DNA from: CAVHXA01 sp963639765
Lineage (GTDB): Bacteria; Bacillota; Clostridia; Oscillospirales; Oscillospiraceae
Reading direction: 5' to 3'
Length of the DNA: 14,513 bases
Assembly: GCA_963639765.1 (NCBI GenBank)
Contig: CAVHXA010000044.1
Coordinates: 1-14,513 of the forward strand
Shown piece after piece: positions 6,553 to 13,918 of the stretch (its first letter is position 1; every line of letters starts with the position of its first letter). The position numbers and the translations under genes were made by a program. The notes beneath the pieces are model-generated. The model was given only the letters and a program-made list of their open reading frames with translations, ran no database searches and had not been told where the DNA came from.

Positions 6553-9075
6553 CTATCCTTTCCTGCCGGGCGAGCATTTCACGAGCAGCTGAACCAGCCG
6601 TTTCCCACATTCCTGAAGGGCTGCTGTCGGCAGATTGCCATCCCGGATGGCGGCAAATAATGTATCTTCATCGAATTTCGTTCCCGGCATGATTAGGTCG
6701 TTGCCTGCCAGAATACAGTCAATCGGCGTCGACGAGCCGTATTTTCGATTCTCGCCTGCGCTGACAAATTGGCCGGTCGTACCCCAGTCCGTCATAACGA
6801 TTCCATCAAAGCCCCATTCATCCCGCAGGACATAAGTCAAAAGGTCTTTGTCATTGGCTGTATGAACTCCGTTCAGGAGATTCATGGAAGTCATGACAGA
6901 AAAGGGCCGGGCCTCTTTTACGCAGATTTCAAATCCACGCAAGTAGATCTCCCGCAATGCCCGTTCCGAAACATGGGAATTGGAAGTGGAGCGGCAGGTC
7001 TCTTGATTGTTGGCCGCCAGGTGCTTGATGCAGGTACCCTTACCGGGGTGCTTCTGCACGCCTTTGGTAACGGCAGCGGCAAATACACCGGAGAGATACG
7101 GATCCTCCGAGTAGTATTCAAAATTTCTGCCGCACAGAGGATTGCGCTGGATGTTCATGCCCGGTGCCAACCACAAGTCAATTCCCAACTCTCCCATTTC
7201 AGCTCCGGCAATATCCCCGGCCAACTCTGCCAGTTCCGGATTCCAGCTCTGCGCCAGCTGCACCGCCACAGGCAGCGCTGTGCAATACTGATATTTGATT
7301 TCCGTACCGCTTAAATCAACCTTCCTTAGCTCAGGCGGCAGCACTTTTCCGAGGATGGGGTCTTCCTCCACATTGTTGATGTAGGTGTCGTCCCGCTGAT
7401 AAACCTTTGGGTTGACGCGGATTCCGGCAGGGCCGTCCGCCATGGCGCATTGAGGGATTCCGTAGTCCTCCAATCGATCCGTCGTATCTCCCGCCGCACC
7501 GGGTATGGATTTGGAGGCGTTGCCGATCACCGAGAAATCCGTAAAGCTCACCCGGGCAGCGCCGATGCACAGAAGCGCCAATTCCTCCGGCGTCAGCTGT
7601 CCCGTCAATTCTGCCGGCGTGGCTTTTCCTGCCATAACATCGGAAAAATTTACCCTAAGTGTTGGAGTAGGGAGGACGGTCGGCGCTCCGGTGTAGGTGT
7701 GGGCGACAGGCGACATGGAATCCGGATGGATGGGGATCCTGGGGCAAGAATAGGATACGCCTGTACCGCGCTTCGGAAAAAGCTGATCTGCTTTTTCGCC
7801 CCGGAACAGAGGACGGCACAGCTCCGTAAAAATAGTTCTCTCCAGAACCAACGCTGCCTCCGGATGCAATTCCCGACTGCTTTTCCCCACATAGATTCCG
7901 TATTCTCCCTGCTCCAGCACCCATGCGCTTTTCTCTTCGTCATAGGATGCAAGCGATGCGCAAGGGAAGGAAGCCGTAACGATTTCCTGCTCTCCCGGAT
8001 GCAAAAGCCCTGTTTTAGCAAATCCAACCAGCAATTTATCCGCCTTTGGAAGATCGGTCCGGGGCTGTGCTGCATAGATTTGAACCACATCCTTGCCCGG
8101 ATGATTTCCGGTATTTCGGACGGTAACAGAGACGAAAACCCGTGCATCTTTTGCGTGAACCCGTATATCGCTCCATGTAAAATCTGTATAGGACAATCCA
8201 TAGCCAAAGGGATAGCGGGGTTCAATATCAAAGCTGTCAAACCAGCGATAGCCTACGAAAATTCCTTCCTTATACCAGACATCCTCCGGCTGTACGCAAA
8301 ACTCATCGGCACAGGGGTAGTCCGAATATCGCTTTGCCCAGGTGGCGGTCAGTCTACCGCTGGGGGATTCCGCACCGGTTAGAATTTTGGCAACGGCGGT
8401 GCCGAAACCGCTGCCGCCCTGACTTACAAGGACAATTGCTCCGGGAAGCTCCCGAACGGCTTCCAGATCCAGAACACCGCCTACGTTGAGCAGCAGCACA
8501 AAACGTTCATAACGTTCTGCCAGCATGGCAATATCCCTCTTTTCCGTTTCGGTCAAGAGATAGTCACCGGGGGCGTTCTTTCGATCGGCACCCTCTCCGG
8601 AATTTCTGGACAGAACATAAATTGCCGCATCCGCCGGATGCAGGTCATCATCCCGCAATTGTCGGAATTCCGGTTCATGAAATGGATTTCCCATCATGGT
8701 CAGAAGAGCAACACCGATTCCCTGATGGGATAGCTCCTGAATATGGGCATCGTACTGCTCCTTTGCCATCCGAATCACTGTATCCTGCTCGCTGAGCCAA
8801 TCTTCTGTGGCAATCCTGTACCCGGCGTCTTTCAGGCCCTGCTCTATAGTCACAAAGTTTCGCACATTCACATCTCCGGAGCCTGTGCCGCCTTTAACGG
8901 TTCGCCTTGCGCCGCTTCCGAACAGTGCGATGGAATGCACCTCCGCAGGAAATGGCAGTACACCTTTGTTTTCCAGCAGGACAATTCCCTCAGCCGCAAT
9001 CTGCGCGGACAGAGCAGCGTGCCGTATTTCACGCTCTGTAACGATCGGACTCGCTGTTGCCATTTTATTTCGCAT
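6553..9075 (-). CDS. GH3 beta-glycosidase (beta-glucosidase-like) with inverted domain order
   Basis: This retaining glycosidase probably removes beta-linked glucose or a similar sugar. It is 840 residues from the ATG at 9075, which has GAGGAGA in front. The frame stays open to a GTG at 9105, but that codon has no better signal. The domain order is reversed relative to most GH3 enzymes. The alpha/beta sandwich domain comes first (IALFG, GGTGSGDVN, and SRNSGEGADR with E161 as probable acid/base). A fibronectin III-like domain follows (about 300-410). The TIM-barrel domain comes last (GDTTDRLEDYGIP, MADGPAGIR, KHLAANNQE, GIVMTDWG with nucleophile D763). Such inversion is known for Ruminococcus and Butyrivibrio beta-glucosidases. 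No secretion signal is seen. The start overlaps the upstream esterase gene by 11 bp. Confidence 0.95.
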   Translation of the reverse strand: MRNKMATASPIVTEREIRHAALSAQIAAEGIVLLENKGVLPFPAEVHSIALFGSGARRTVKGGTGSGDVNVRNFVTIEQGLKDAGYRIATEDWLSEQDTVIRMAKEQYDAHIQELSHQGIGVALLTMMGNPFHEPEFRQLRDDDLHPADAAIYVLSRNSGEGADRKNAPGDYLLTETEKRDIAMLAERYERFVLLLNVGGVLDLEAVRELPGAIVLVSQGGSGFGTAVAKILTGAESPSGRLTATWAKRYSDYPCADEFCVQPEDVWYKEGIFVGYRWFDSFDIEPRYPFGYGLSYTDFTWSDIRVHAKDARVFVSVTVRNTGNHPGKDVVQIYAAQPRTDLPKADKLLVGFAKTGLLHPGEQEIVTASFPCASLASYDEEKSAWVLEQGEYGIYVGKSSRELHPEAALVLERTIFTELCRPLFRGEKADQLFPKRGTGVSYSCPRIPIHPDSMSPVAHTYTGAPTVLPTPTLRVNFSDVMAGKATPAELTGQLTPEELALLCIGAARVSFTDFSVIGNASKSIPGAAGDTTDRLEDYGIPQCAMADGPAGIRVNPKVYQRDDTYINNVEEDPILGKVLPPELRKVDLSGTEIKYQYCTALPVAVQLAQSWNPELAELAGDIAGAEMGELGIDLWLAPGMNIQRNPLCGRNFEYYSEDPYLSGVFAAAVTKGVQKHPGKGTCIKHLAANNQETCRSTSNSHVSERALREIYLRGFEICVKEARPFSVMTSMNLLNGVHTANDKDLLTYVLRDEWGFDGIVMTDWGTTGQFVSAGENRKYGSSTPIDCILAGNDLIMPGTKFDEDTLFAAIRDGNLPTAALQECGKRLVQLLVKCSPGRKG

Positions 9076-10045
9076 ATCCGTTCTCCTCAACAAAACCCAG
9101 CGCACGGTTTACCCAACCGCTGGCAACGGTAGCGCTGCCAAGTCCAAAACCGTGTCCACCTCTCGGAATGCGTTCGATACAATGGGAAACGTTCTCCTTA
9201 TTTAGCGCTTCTTCCATATCAAGGCTGTCCCGTTTGGGGACGGTATTATCGTCCTCAGCCTGAATCAGATAAACCGGGGGATAGCCGGTCGTTATCTGTC
9301 TATAGGCACTGAACGCCACCACTTTTTCCTCGCCTGCATCAGCTCCCAGCAGACCGGTTCGTAGGAAATGTCCGACTGTGCCATCTAAATTTTCCAACCC
9401 AACCAATGGATATGCGAGGAGCAACGCACGGGGATTCGGAATGCCAAAACTCCTCGCCCCATGATTTTCTGTCCCCCACATAGCAGCCAGATGGCCACCG
9501 GCAGAAAAGCCTCCGACAATGTAGTCTTCTGCATCAAGCCGGAATTGCGTTTCTCTGTTTTCGATGTATTTCCATGCCTGTGCGAGATCCTCCATAGGCT
9601 TTGGCATAAGCCCATCCATGAAGCTGTCCCGTGTCGCTGTACGGTAGTTTAGGCAGAAACAATCCATTCCCAGCTCATTCAACCTTGCTGCCACCGGCAG
9701 TGATTCTGCCAGAGTACAGACCGCACCGTAAGCACCGCCCGCACTCAGAATCGCCCATGTATGAAATTTGCGGACTTTTGCAGGGAGATAAATGATTCCT
9801 CCGCCATCAGGAAGAGAATAAACATACTGCTTTGTTGTCTGCGCAACTTCTCGCAGCCGTTCCAGCCCGAAAGCAATATCCCGCCAATACCATGTTGGAT
9901 TTTGTTCCTGCAGCGCTGCCAGAGTCAGATTTTCTTTTCCCCGGAGCCAATCTCCCTCAGAGCTGAATACAAACTGCCCGCGCATTTGCTCAAAGCAAAG
10001 CAAATGGGTAATATCTCCCAAACAAGTTTCCTTTGTAAAATGCAT
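9065..10045 (-). CDS. Alpha/beta-hydrolase, esterase-like
   Basis: This is a serine hydrolase of the alpha/beta fold, related to the acetyl/acyl esterases often found beside glycosidases. From the ATG at 10045, which follows GGAGG by five bases, it has 326 residues. The frame is open up to a TTG at 10090, which lacks a binding site and overlaps the upstream gene. The triad is visible: S181 in GGFSAGGHLA, D266 in AEDDNTVP and H298 in GGHGFG. SAGGAYG near residue 101 takes the place of the usual oxyanion HGGG. About 75 N-terminal residues before the core fold are not recognised. It could deacetylate or deacylate sugars. The exact ester is unknown. It is probably cytoplasmic and coupled to the GH3 gene by an 11-bp overlap. 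Confidence 0.88.
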   Translation of the reverse strand: MHFTKETCLGDITHLLCFEQMRGQFVFSSEGDWLRGKENLTLAALQEQNPTWYWRDIAFGLERLREVAQTTKQYVYSLPDGGGIIYLPAKVRKFHTWAILSAGGAYGAVCTLAESLPVAARLNELGMDCFCLNYRTATRDSFMDGLMPKPMEDLAQAWKYIENRETQFRLDAEDYIVGGFSAGGHLAAMWGTENHGARSFGIPNPRALLLAYPLVGLENLDGTVGHFLRTGLLGADAGEEKVVAFSAYRQITTGYPPVYLIQAEDDNTVPKRDSLDMEEALNKENVSHCIERIPRGGHGFGLGSATVASGWVNRALGFVEENGYAK

Positions 10046-10074
10046 ATATTCCTCCGAAGCAAAATTTGTAGACG

Positions 10075-11256
10075 TTACCTGTTTTTCCAAACACCGAAAA
10101 CAAGTTCCTCTACTTTTCGACTGATATAGGAGCCGGAGCCACCCAAATCGGTGCGGTGTGTAGCAAAAACAGCATCCAACTTATCCTCCGGCGATACGAA
10201 AAAGTGGGTTCCCAAGGCACCGCTCCACCCGTATGTACCGGGTGTGCAGAATTCATCCCGCTGCCGGATCCGAACACCCAGGCCCCATACCTGACCCGGT
10301 TCCGGTTCCAAATGTTTTTCCTGTGCTTCCGTGTGCATGAGCTGCACAGTTTCCGGCTTCAAATAGCCGTTCCCTCTATTGCACAGCATTCGCCCCAGCT
10401 TTTCGTAGTCATGTACCGTGCAGTACAGCCCGCCGCAGCCTGCCACATAGTCGGAATCCTTTTGTATCCGCAGGATACCTTCCAGATCCTTGCTTGTTGC
10501 CGTAACATCTGTCAGCCTGCCATTCTTCCGAGTGTAGGTTCGGGCAAGGCGTGCCTTCCCATCCTCCGGCAACTTAAACACGGCACTTTCCATCTCCAGC
10601 GGTGCAAACACAAGCTCCTGATACGCTTCTGCCGGGCTTTTATCCGTCAGGACACCCATCAGATAGCCAAGAATATCAAAAGCAGCGCAGGGAGAGTAGC
10701 TCGTAGCCGTGCCTGGTTGAAAGTCCAGCGCATAACGGCTGTACGCATGAATCCGATCTTCCAGCGAATCTTTTTTATTTGCTTTCATCATCGCCATCAT
10801 TCCGGCCATGCCCTGCTGCAAACCGGAAGCGTGGCTCAAAAGGTCCCGCACGGTGATTTCCCGGTCTGCGGGAACCGTTTTCACCTTATCCATTCGGAAC
10901 AGCAGGAGTTTTGGCAGCAACGAAGCCATACGCATGCCCGGATGAAATTCATACCGTTTATCAGCACAGACCCGCATATTCGAGAATTCCGGAAGGTATT
11001 TGGAAAGTGGGGCATCCAGCTCCAAAGCGCCCTTTTCCATCAGCCTCAAAATACCCACAGCAGTAACGACTTTTGTCATGGAAGCCATACGGAAAATTGT
11101 ATTTTCCGTAACCGGGAGTCGATGTTCCACATCGGCATAACCCCATGTTTTATCGAAAACAACGGTATCGTCCTTCCGGACGATCAACGAACCACCGGCC
11201 ATTTCCTGATTTTGAAGATATGCTTCCATAACACGGTCGATTTCGTGAACATCCAT
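10075..11256 (-). CDS. Serine hydrolase of beta-lactamase class C / family VIII esterase type
   Basis: This is a 393-residue penicillin-binding-like hydrolase. The active-site tetrad SMTK (S59-K62) follows the usual FRMAS lead. The second motif is at Y187 (SYSPCAAFD), where YSP replaces the usual YxN. The third region is GWSGALGTHFFVSP (343-356), common in esterases of this superfamily rather than in true beta-lactamases (KTG). LLSHASGL (139-146) is another family hallmark. It lacks a signal peptide, unlike periplasmic or extracellular beta-lactamases, so a cytoplasmic esterase that trims acyl groups from imported glycosides is more likely than antibiotic resistance. The ATG is preceded by AAGGAG, which overlaps the stop of the transporter gene 14 bp away. 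Confidence 0.88.
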   Translation of the reverse strand: MDVHEIDRVMEAYLQNQEMAGGSLIVRKDDTVVFDKTWGYADVEHRLPVTENTIFRMASMTKVVTAVGILRLMEKGALELDAPLSKYLPEFSNMRVCADKRYEFHPGMRMASLLPKLLLFRMDKVKTVPADREITVRDLLSHASGLQQGMAGMMAMMKANKKDSLEDRIHAYSRYALDFQPGTATSYSPCAAFDILGYLMGVLTDKSPAEAYQELVFAPLEMESAVFKLPEDGKARLARTYTRKNGRLTDVTATSKDLEGILRIQKDSDYVAGCGGLYCTVHDYEKLGRMLCNRGNGYLKPETVQLMHTEAQEKHLEPEPGQVWGLGVRIRQRDEFCTPGTYGWSGALGTHFFVSPEDKLDAVFATHRTDLGGSGSYISRKVEELVFGVWKNR

Positions 11257-11270
11257 GATTTATACGCTCC

Positions 11271-12740
11271 TTAATATTTTTTGCTCAGTTGCGCTTCACA
11301 TTCTTCCCGGGTAATTTCACCTGCATTGCATTTTGCCATAAGCTCCACGTCCCGATCCTTTAGCTTATAAAATGCCATAACCAAAACGCCCAGTAGAGTA
11401 CCGATCAGCGGGATCAGTGCGTATATCAGCCACATTACGTCCATTGCCTCCTGCGGCTGGGTAACACCCGCTTTTTGCAGATCCTCGAAGCTCTCTGCCG
11501 CAACAGGGATGTAGTTGGACAAGCCGAGAATGAACAGCCCCAGAGAAGCGGAAACGCTTGATGTCAGTTTTGTCACGAAGGAGGACAGCGCATTGCAGAT
11601 ACCGGAGCAGTCCTTTCCTGTTTTATAGCGAGTGTACTCAATGGTATCCGGCAGAAGGAAGCTCTTTGCCACATTGCTGACATTTCCAAAAGGTGCCTGC
11701 AATACCAGCAACGCACAGCAGATTGCAAAAATCGGTCCGACAAAATAAATACTCATCTGAGTCAATGCGCCAATCACACCGCAGACCATAAAAACCTTCA
11801 GCTTACCGAATTTGTTGACCAGTTTTCGAGTCTGCATTTGGGCAATAATAACCGGGAGCAGGGAAATCACAATGGGGATTGCCATTACGAGGCTGCTGCC
11901 GAAGTGATAATACGAAACCAGTAGACCCACTGCACTGCCGGTTTGCAGGCAGGAAGTGATGACCGTGCTGAGCAGCAGAATCATTAAGTATTTGTTGGTT
12001 TTAATGCATCGCCACATATCCTTCAACGAATATTTTTCATTTTCCTCCGGATTAACATTGGCGAGAACCGTATTGTGCTCCTTGACGCCTCTGCCCAGCG
12101 GCAGCATCATGAAAAAGAACACAACGGAAGACACCAGGGCAATCTCCCGAATGCCGATTCCAACGTACTCGCTGATGGCAATCGTCCAGATCATGCCCGC
12201 AAAAATTGTAGCAATAGAGTTTACAATGGTTTTGGTTTGCAAAATTGCGTTTCGTTCATCGGTATTGTCCGTTAGCGTTACAATCATTGACTGCATGGGA
12301 ACCTCTACCAAAGTATAGCTTAAGTCATACAGCAGATAGAATACGAAAAACCATGCGATCTTAGCTCCGGCCGCCCACCCTCTGGGCATGCAGAAAAACA
12401 ATGCCGTGAAAATGGGGAACATAAAGAAAGTCAGGCGATACCAGGGAAGGTATTTACCCTCGCCGGTAATTTTCCGAAAGTGCTTCCACTGGGTAATATG
12501 AATTCGGTCAACGAAGTAACCAAAAATCACATCATCAAAAGCATCGATGATTTTGACGATCAGCATAGCACCGGCAATGGCGGTCATGTCGATTCCCTGG
12601 AAAATCATGAAAGTGCTCATCATTGCGGTGATAATATAGCCCTCAAGCGTTCTGCCAAGATCGCCGATAATATAGCTGCGGCGTTCTTTTTTTGTGGTTT
12701 TCCAGCCTTCCTGATTGGCGGACTGTTTCAGTTTCTTCAT
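11271..12740 (-). CDS. GPH-family (MFS) glycoside:cation symporter
   Basis: This is a 489-residue integral membrane protein with about twelve hydrophobic segments. It resembles MelB-type glycoside-pentoside-hexuronide:cation symporters. The family signature is the acidic motif IIDAFDDVIFGYFVDR, with D66, D69, D70 and D78 corresponding to the cation/sugar site region of MelB. The ATG at 12740 has AAGGAGG seven bases before it. The frame stays open to 12827, but the upstream codons are unlikely to be used. As first gene of the operon it probably imports the glycoside that the cytoplasmic enzymes then dismantle. The substrate is inferred from context only. Transcription probably starts near 12902, giving a leader of about 160 bases. 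Confidence 0.93.
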   Translation of the reverse strand: MKKLKQSANQEGWKTTKKERRSYIIGDLGRTLEGYIITAMMSTFMIFQGIDMTAIAGAMLIVKIIDAFDDVIFGYFVDRIHITQWKHFRKITGEGKYLPWYRLTFFMFPIFTALFFCMPRGWAAGAKIAWFFVFYLLYDLSYTLVEVPMQSMIVTLTDNTDERNAILQTKTIVNSIATIFAGMIWTIAISEYVGIGIREIALVSSVVFFFMMLPLGRGVKEHNTVLANVNPEENEKYSLKDMWRCIKTNKYLMILLLSTVITSCLQTGSAVGLLVSYYHFGSSLVMAIPIVISLLPVIIAQMQTRKLVNKFGKLKVFMVCGVIGALTQMSIYFVGPIFAICCALLVLQAPFGNVSNVAKSFLLPDTIEYTRYKTGKDCSGICNALSSFVTKLTSSVSASLGLFILGLSNYIPVAAESFEDLQKAGVTQPQEAMDVMWLIYALIPLIGTLLGVLVMAFYKLKDRDVELMAKCNAGEITREECEAQLSKKY

Positions 12741-12902
12741 AATGTTTCCTCCTTGTGTTATTGAGATAATATTTTTTTGTTGCTGTGGCTGCATTGTTGC
12801 ACTGGCCGTACATTGCCCGGAGGGCACTTTTGTCCTTAGAGCAAATATCTGTACCTACTCATTGCCATCCCTCATTTCTCATCGTCATTTTGTTTGGTGG
12901 AT
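12741..12902 (-). other. 5' leader of the operon with two tiny overlapping reading frames
   Basis: Between the predicted start of transcription and the symporter ATG lie about 160 bases. On the minus strand a 9-codon frame (12888-12859, MTMRNEGWQ) ends in a TGA that overlaps the ATG of an 8-codon frame (12862-12836, MSRYRYLL). The latter has GAGGG six bases upstream. A small hairpin follows (TGCCC and GGGCA arms, 12814-12826, 3-base loop) without a T tract. The leader may influence expression, but these short features could occur by chance. Confidence 0.3.
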
Positions 12903-12908
12903 GAGTTC

Positions 12909-12937
12909 AGTATAGCATATAAATATCCAATTTTCAA
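12909..12937 (-). promoter_or_regulatory. Sigma-A-type promoter of the glycoside operon
   Basis: On the minus strand TTGAAA (12937-12932) is followed by a 17-base spacer and TATACT (12914-12909). TGC immediately precedes the -10 box, giving an extended -10. The predicted transcription start is near 12902. The box layout and spacing are close to consensus, and the position fits the first gene of the operon. Confidence 0.78.
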
Positions 12938-12942
12938 GATGA

Positions 12943-12960
12943 TAAGTGAGTGCTTACTCA
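12943..12960. promoter_or_regulatory. Candidate TetR operator 1
   Basis: TAAGTGAGTGCTTACT (12943-12958) contains two overlapping dyads: TAAG/CTTA (12943-12956) and TGAGT/ACTCA (12947-12960). It lies 5 bases upstream of the operon -35 box. A variant of the same 16-mer recurs in inverted orientation at 13072-13087. Dyads of this kind next to promoters are typical binding sites for TetR-family dimers. Confidence 0.6.
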
Positions 12961-13071
12961 TTTTTGGATTTACGCACAAATAAAGGCAAGAATAATTGTG
13001 CAATAATAATAAAATAATATACCTAAAACCTGAAAACTTGCCACATACAGCACCATGCTATTTTTATATAA

Positions 13072-13087
13072 AGTAAACGCACACTTA
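13072..13087. promoter_or_regulatory. Candidate TetR operator 2
   Basis: Read on the minus strand this is TAAGTGTGCGTTTACT, which matches operator 1 at 13 of 16 positions (shared pattern TAAGTGWGYGYTTACT). It lies 13 bases upstream of the tetR -35 box, and its centre is 129 bp from that of operator 1. A weaker look-alike around ACGCACA (12972-12978) may be a half-site. Confidence 0.5.
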
Positions 13088-13100
13088 CAAGAATTAAGGC

Positions 13101-13129
13101 TTGCATTTTCGGGACATATCTATTATAAT
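13101..13129 (+). promoter_or_regulatory. Sigma-A-type promoter of the TetR-family gene
   Basis: TTGCAT (13101-13106) and TATAAT (13124-13129) are separated by 17 bases. Transcription would start near 13136, leaving a 20-base leader before the ATG at 13158. The TTG of the -35 box and the ATG at 13140 are in frame with the regulator, but the promoter position argues against both as starts. Confidence 0.8.
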
Positions 13130-13157
13130 AGGAACAAATATGGATAGGAGCAGTGTA

Positions 13158-13763
13158 ATGAGAACTACACAAAAAAGTGGCAGAATGGACGCGGCAGCAC
13201 GACGGGAACAGATTCTGAATACCGCGTGCGATTTATTTTACAAGTATGGCTATGACAGCGTGACTACCAAACAGCTTGCTGAAGCATTGGGATGCAGTGA
13301 AGGTTTGATTTTCCGTTATTTCCGATCAAAGGATTCCATTTACCAGGTTTTGATGCAGGAATGGGCCAACAGCATGACAGATCCCGTTGTATTTGAGCGC
13401 ATTGACGATTCCCCGATTCGAACACTGGAAAAGCTATATACGGATATGGTCATTCGCAGAGAATGGCAAAAAAGCCCGAAAACACGTCCCCACCTGGAAG
13501 CCGCGATTCTAACGCGTACCAGTATGAGCAAAGAACATTTCCGAATTCTTGGAGAAAGTCCCGACGTTGTATTTTGCAGTATCATGCCCCTTGTCCGTGA
13601 AGGACAGGATAAAGGCGAGATTCGTCAGGGCGACCCGGTCGCAATGTCTGTAATGTTTGCCAATATGGTACTTGGGATGATCCAGTCCAATCGCAATTAT
13701 CCGGGGCGGTATCCGAGGATCCCCTTTGAAACTGTCCGTGCGGCACTATTTGATTTCAAATAA
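13158..13763 (+). CDS. TetR/AcrR-family transcriptional regulator
   Basis: This is a DNA-binding repressor-type protein of 201 residues, a normal family length. The N-terminal domain follows the TetR pattern: REQILNTACDLFYKYGYDSV, then the helix-turn-helix TTKQLAEALGCSEGLIFRYF (about 36-55), then RSKDSIYQVL. The C-terminal ligand-binding half (about 70-201) is not diagnostic of a ligand. The chosen ATG has TAGGAG seven bases upstream and fits the predicted promoter. It is divergent from the operon, and candidate operators lie between the two promoters. It probably represses the operon, and perhaps itself, until an inducer binds, plausibly the imported glycoside or its aromatic product. That role is inference. 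Confidence 0.94.
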   Translation: MRTTQKSGRMDAAARREQILNTACDLFYKYGYDSVTTKQLAEALGCSEGLIFRYFRSKDSIYQVLMQEWANSMTDPVVFERIDDSPIRTLEKLYTDMVIRREWQKSPKTRPHLEAAILTRTSMSKEHFRILGESPDVVFCSIMPLVREGQDKGEIRQGDPVAMSVMFANMVLGMIQSNRNYPGRYPRIPFETVRAALFDFK

Positions 13764-13789
13764 AAATTGTTTTTCTTTTTCACATAACC

Positions 13790-13833
13790 GGGCCGGCTCC
13801 ACGGACAATACAATTCGTCTATGGAGCCGGCCC
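13790..13833. repeat. Long perfect inverted repeat downstream of the TetR gene
   Basis: GGGCCGGCTCCA (13790-13801) and TGGAGCCGGCCC (13822-13833) form a perfect 12-bp GC-rich stem around a 20-base loop. There is no adjoining T tract, so it is not a standard terminator by itself. It could stabilise the 3' end of the regulator transcript or be a remnant of an element boundary. It begins 26 bp after the stop codon. Confidence 0.6.
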
Positions 13834-13881
13834 ATCGTTCACGGAGAGTGATTCGTCGTCTCTCCCGTCATCCTGACTGAG

Positions 13882-13906
13882 ACGGCAGTAGAGTGCCGTT
13901 ATTTTT
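13882..13906 (+). terminator. Rho-independent terminator downstream of the TetR gene
   Basis: ACGGCA (13882-13887) and TGCCGT (13894-13899) form a 6-bp stem with a 6-base loop. The stem is followed by TATTTTTT. The orientation fits the end of the plus-strand transcript. A bulged hairpin (13841-13848 with 13860-13868) lies just upstream. An alternative pairing of CCGTC (13865-13869) with GACGG (13881-13885) would compete with the terminator stem. Confidence 0.65.
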
Positions 13907-13918
13907 TCGGTTTGCCCG

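Noticed and set aside
7450..8382. 310-codon open frame on the plus strand
   Set aside because: It is antisense to the GH3 gene, with low-complexity, cysteine- and arginine-rich translation and no family signature.
10075..11256. Antibiotic-resistance beta-lactamase
   Set aside because: There is no signal peptide and no KTG motif, and it sits inside a sugar-ester operon. An esterase role is more likely.
10156..11274. 372-codon open frame on the plus strand
   Set aside because: It lies antisense to the serine hydrolase, whose motifs are clear. Its translation has no recognisable domain and it has no ribosome binding site.
12741..12827. N-terminal extension of the symporter to a GTG at 12827
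   Set aside because: The ATG at 12740 has a near-perfect AAGGAGG at ideal spacing, and the extension is not membrane-like and lacks its own binding site.
13101..13157. Earlier starts of the TetR gene (TTG at 13101, ATG at 13140)
   Set aside because: 13101 is the predicted -35 box, and 13140 would leave almost no leader after the predicted transcription start. The ATG at 13158 has a TAGGAG at good spacing.
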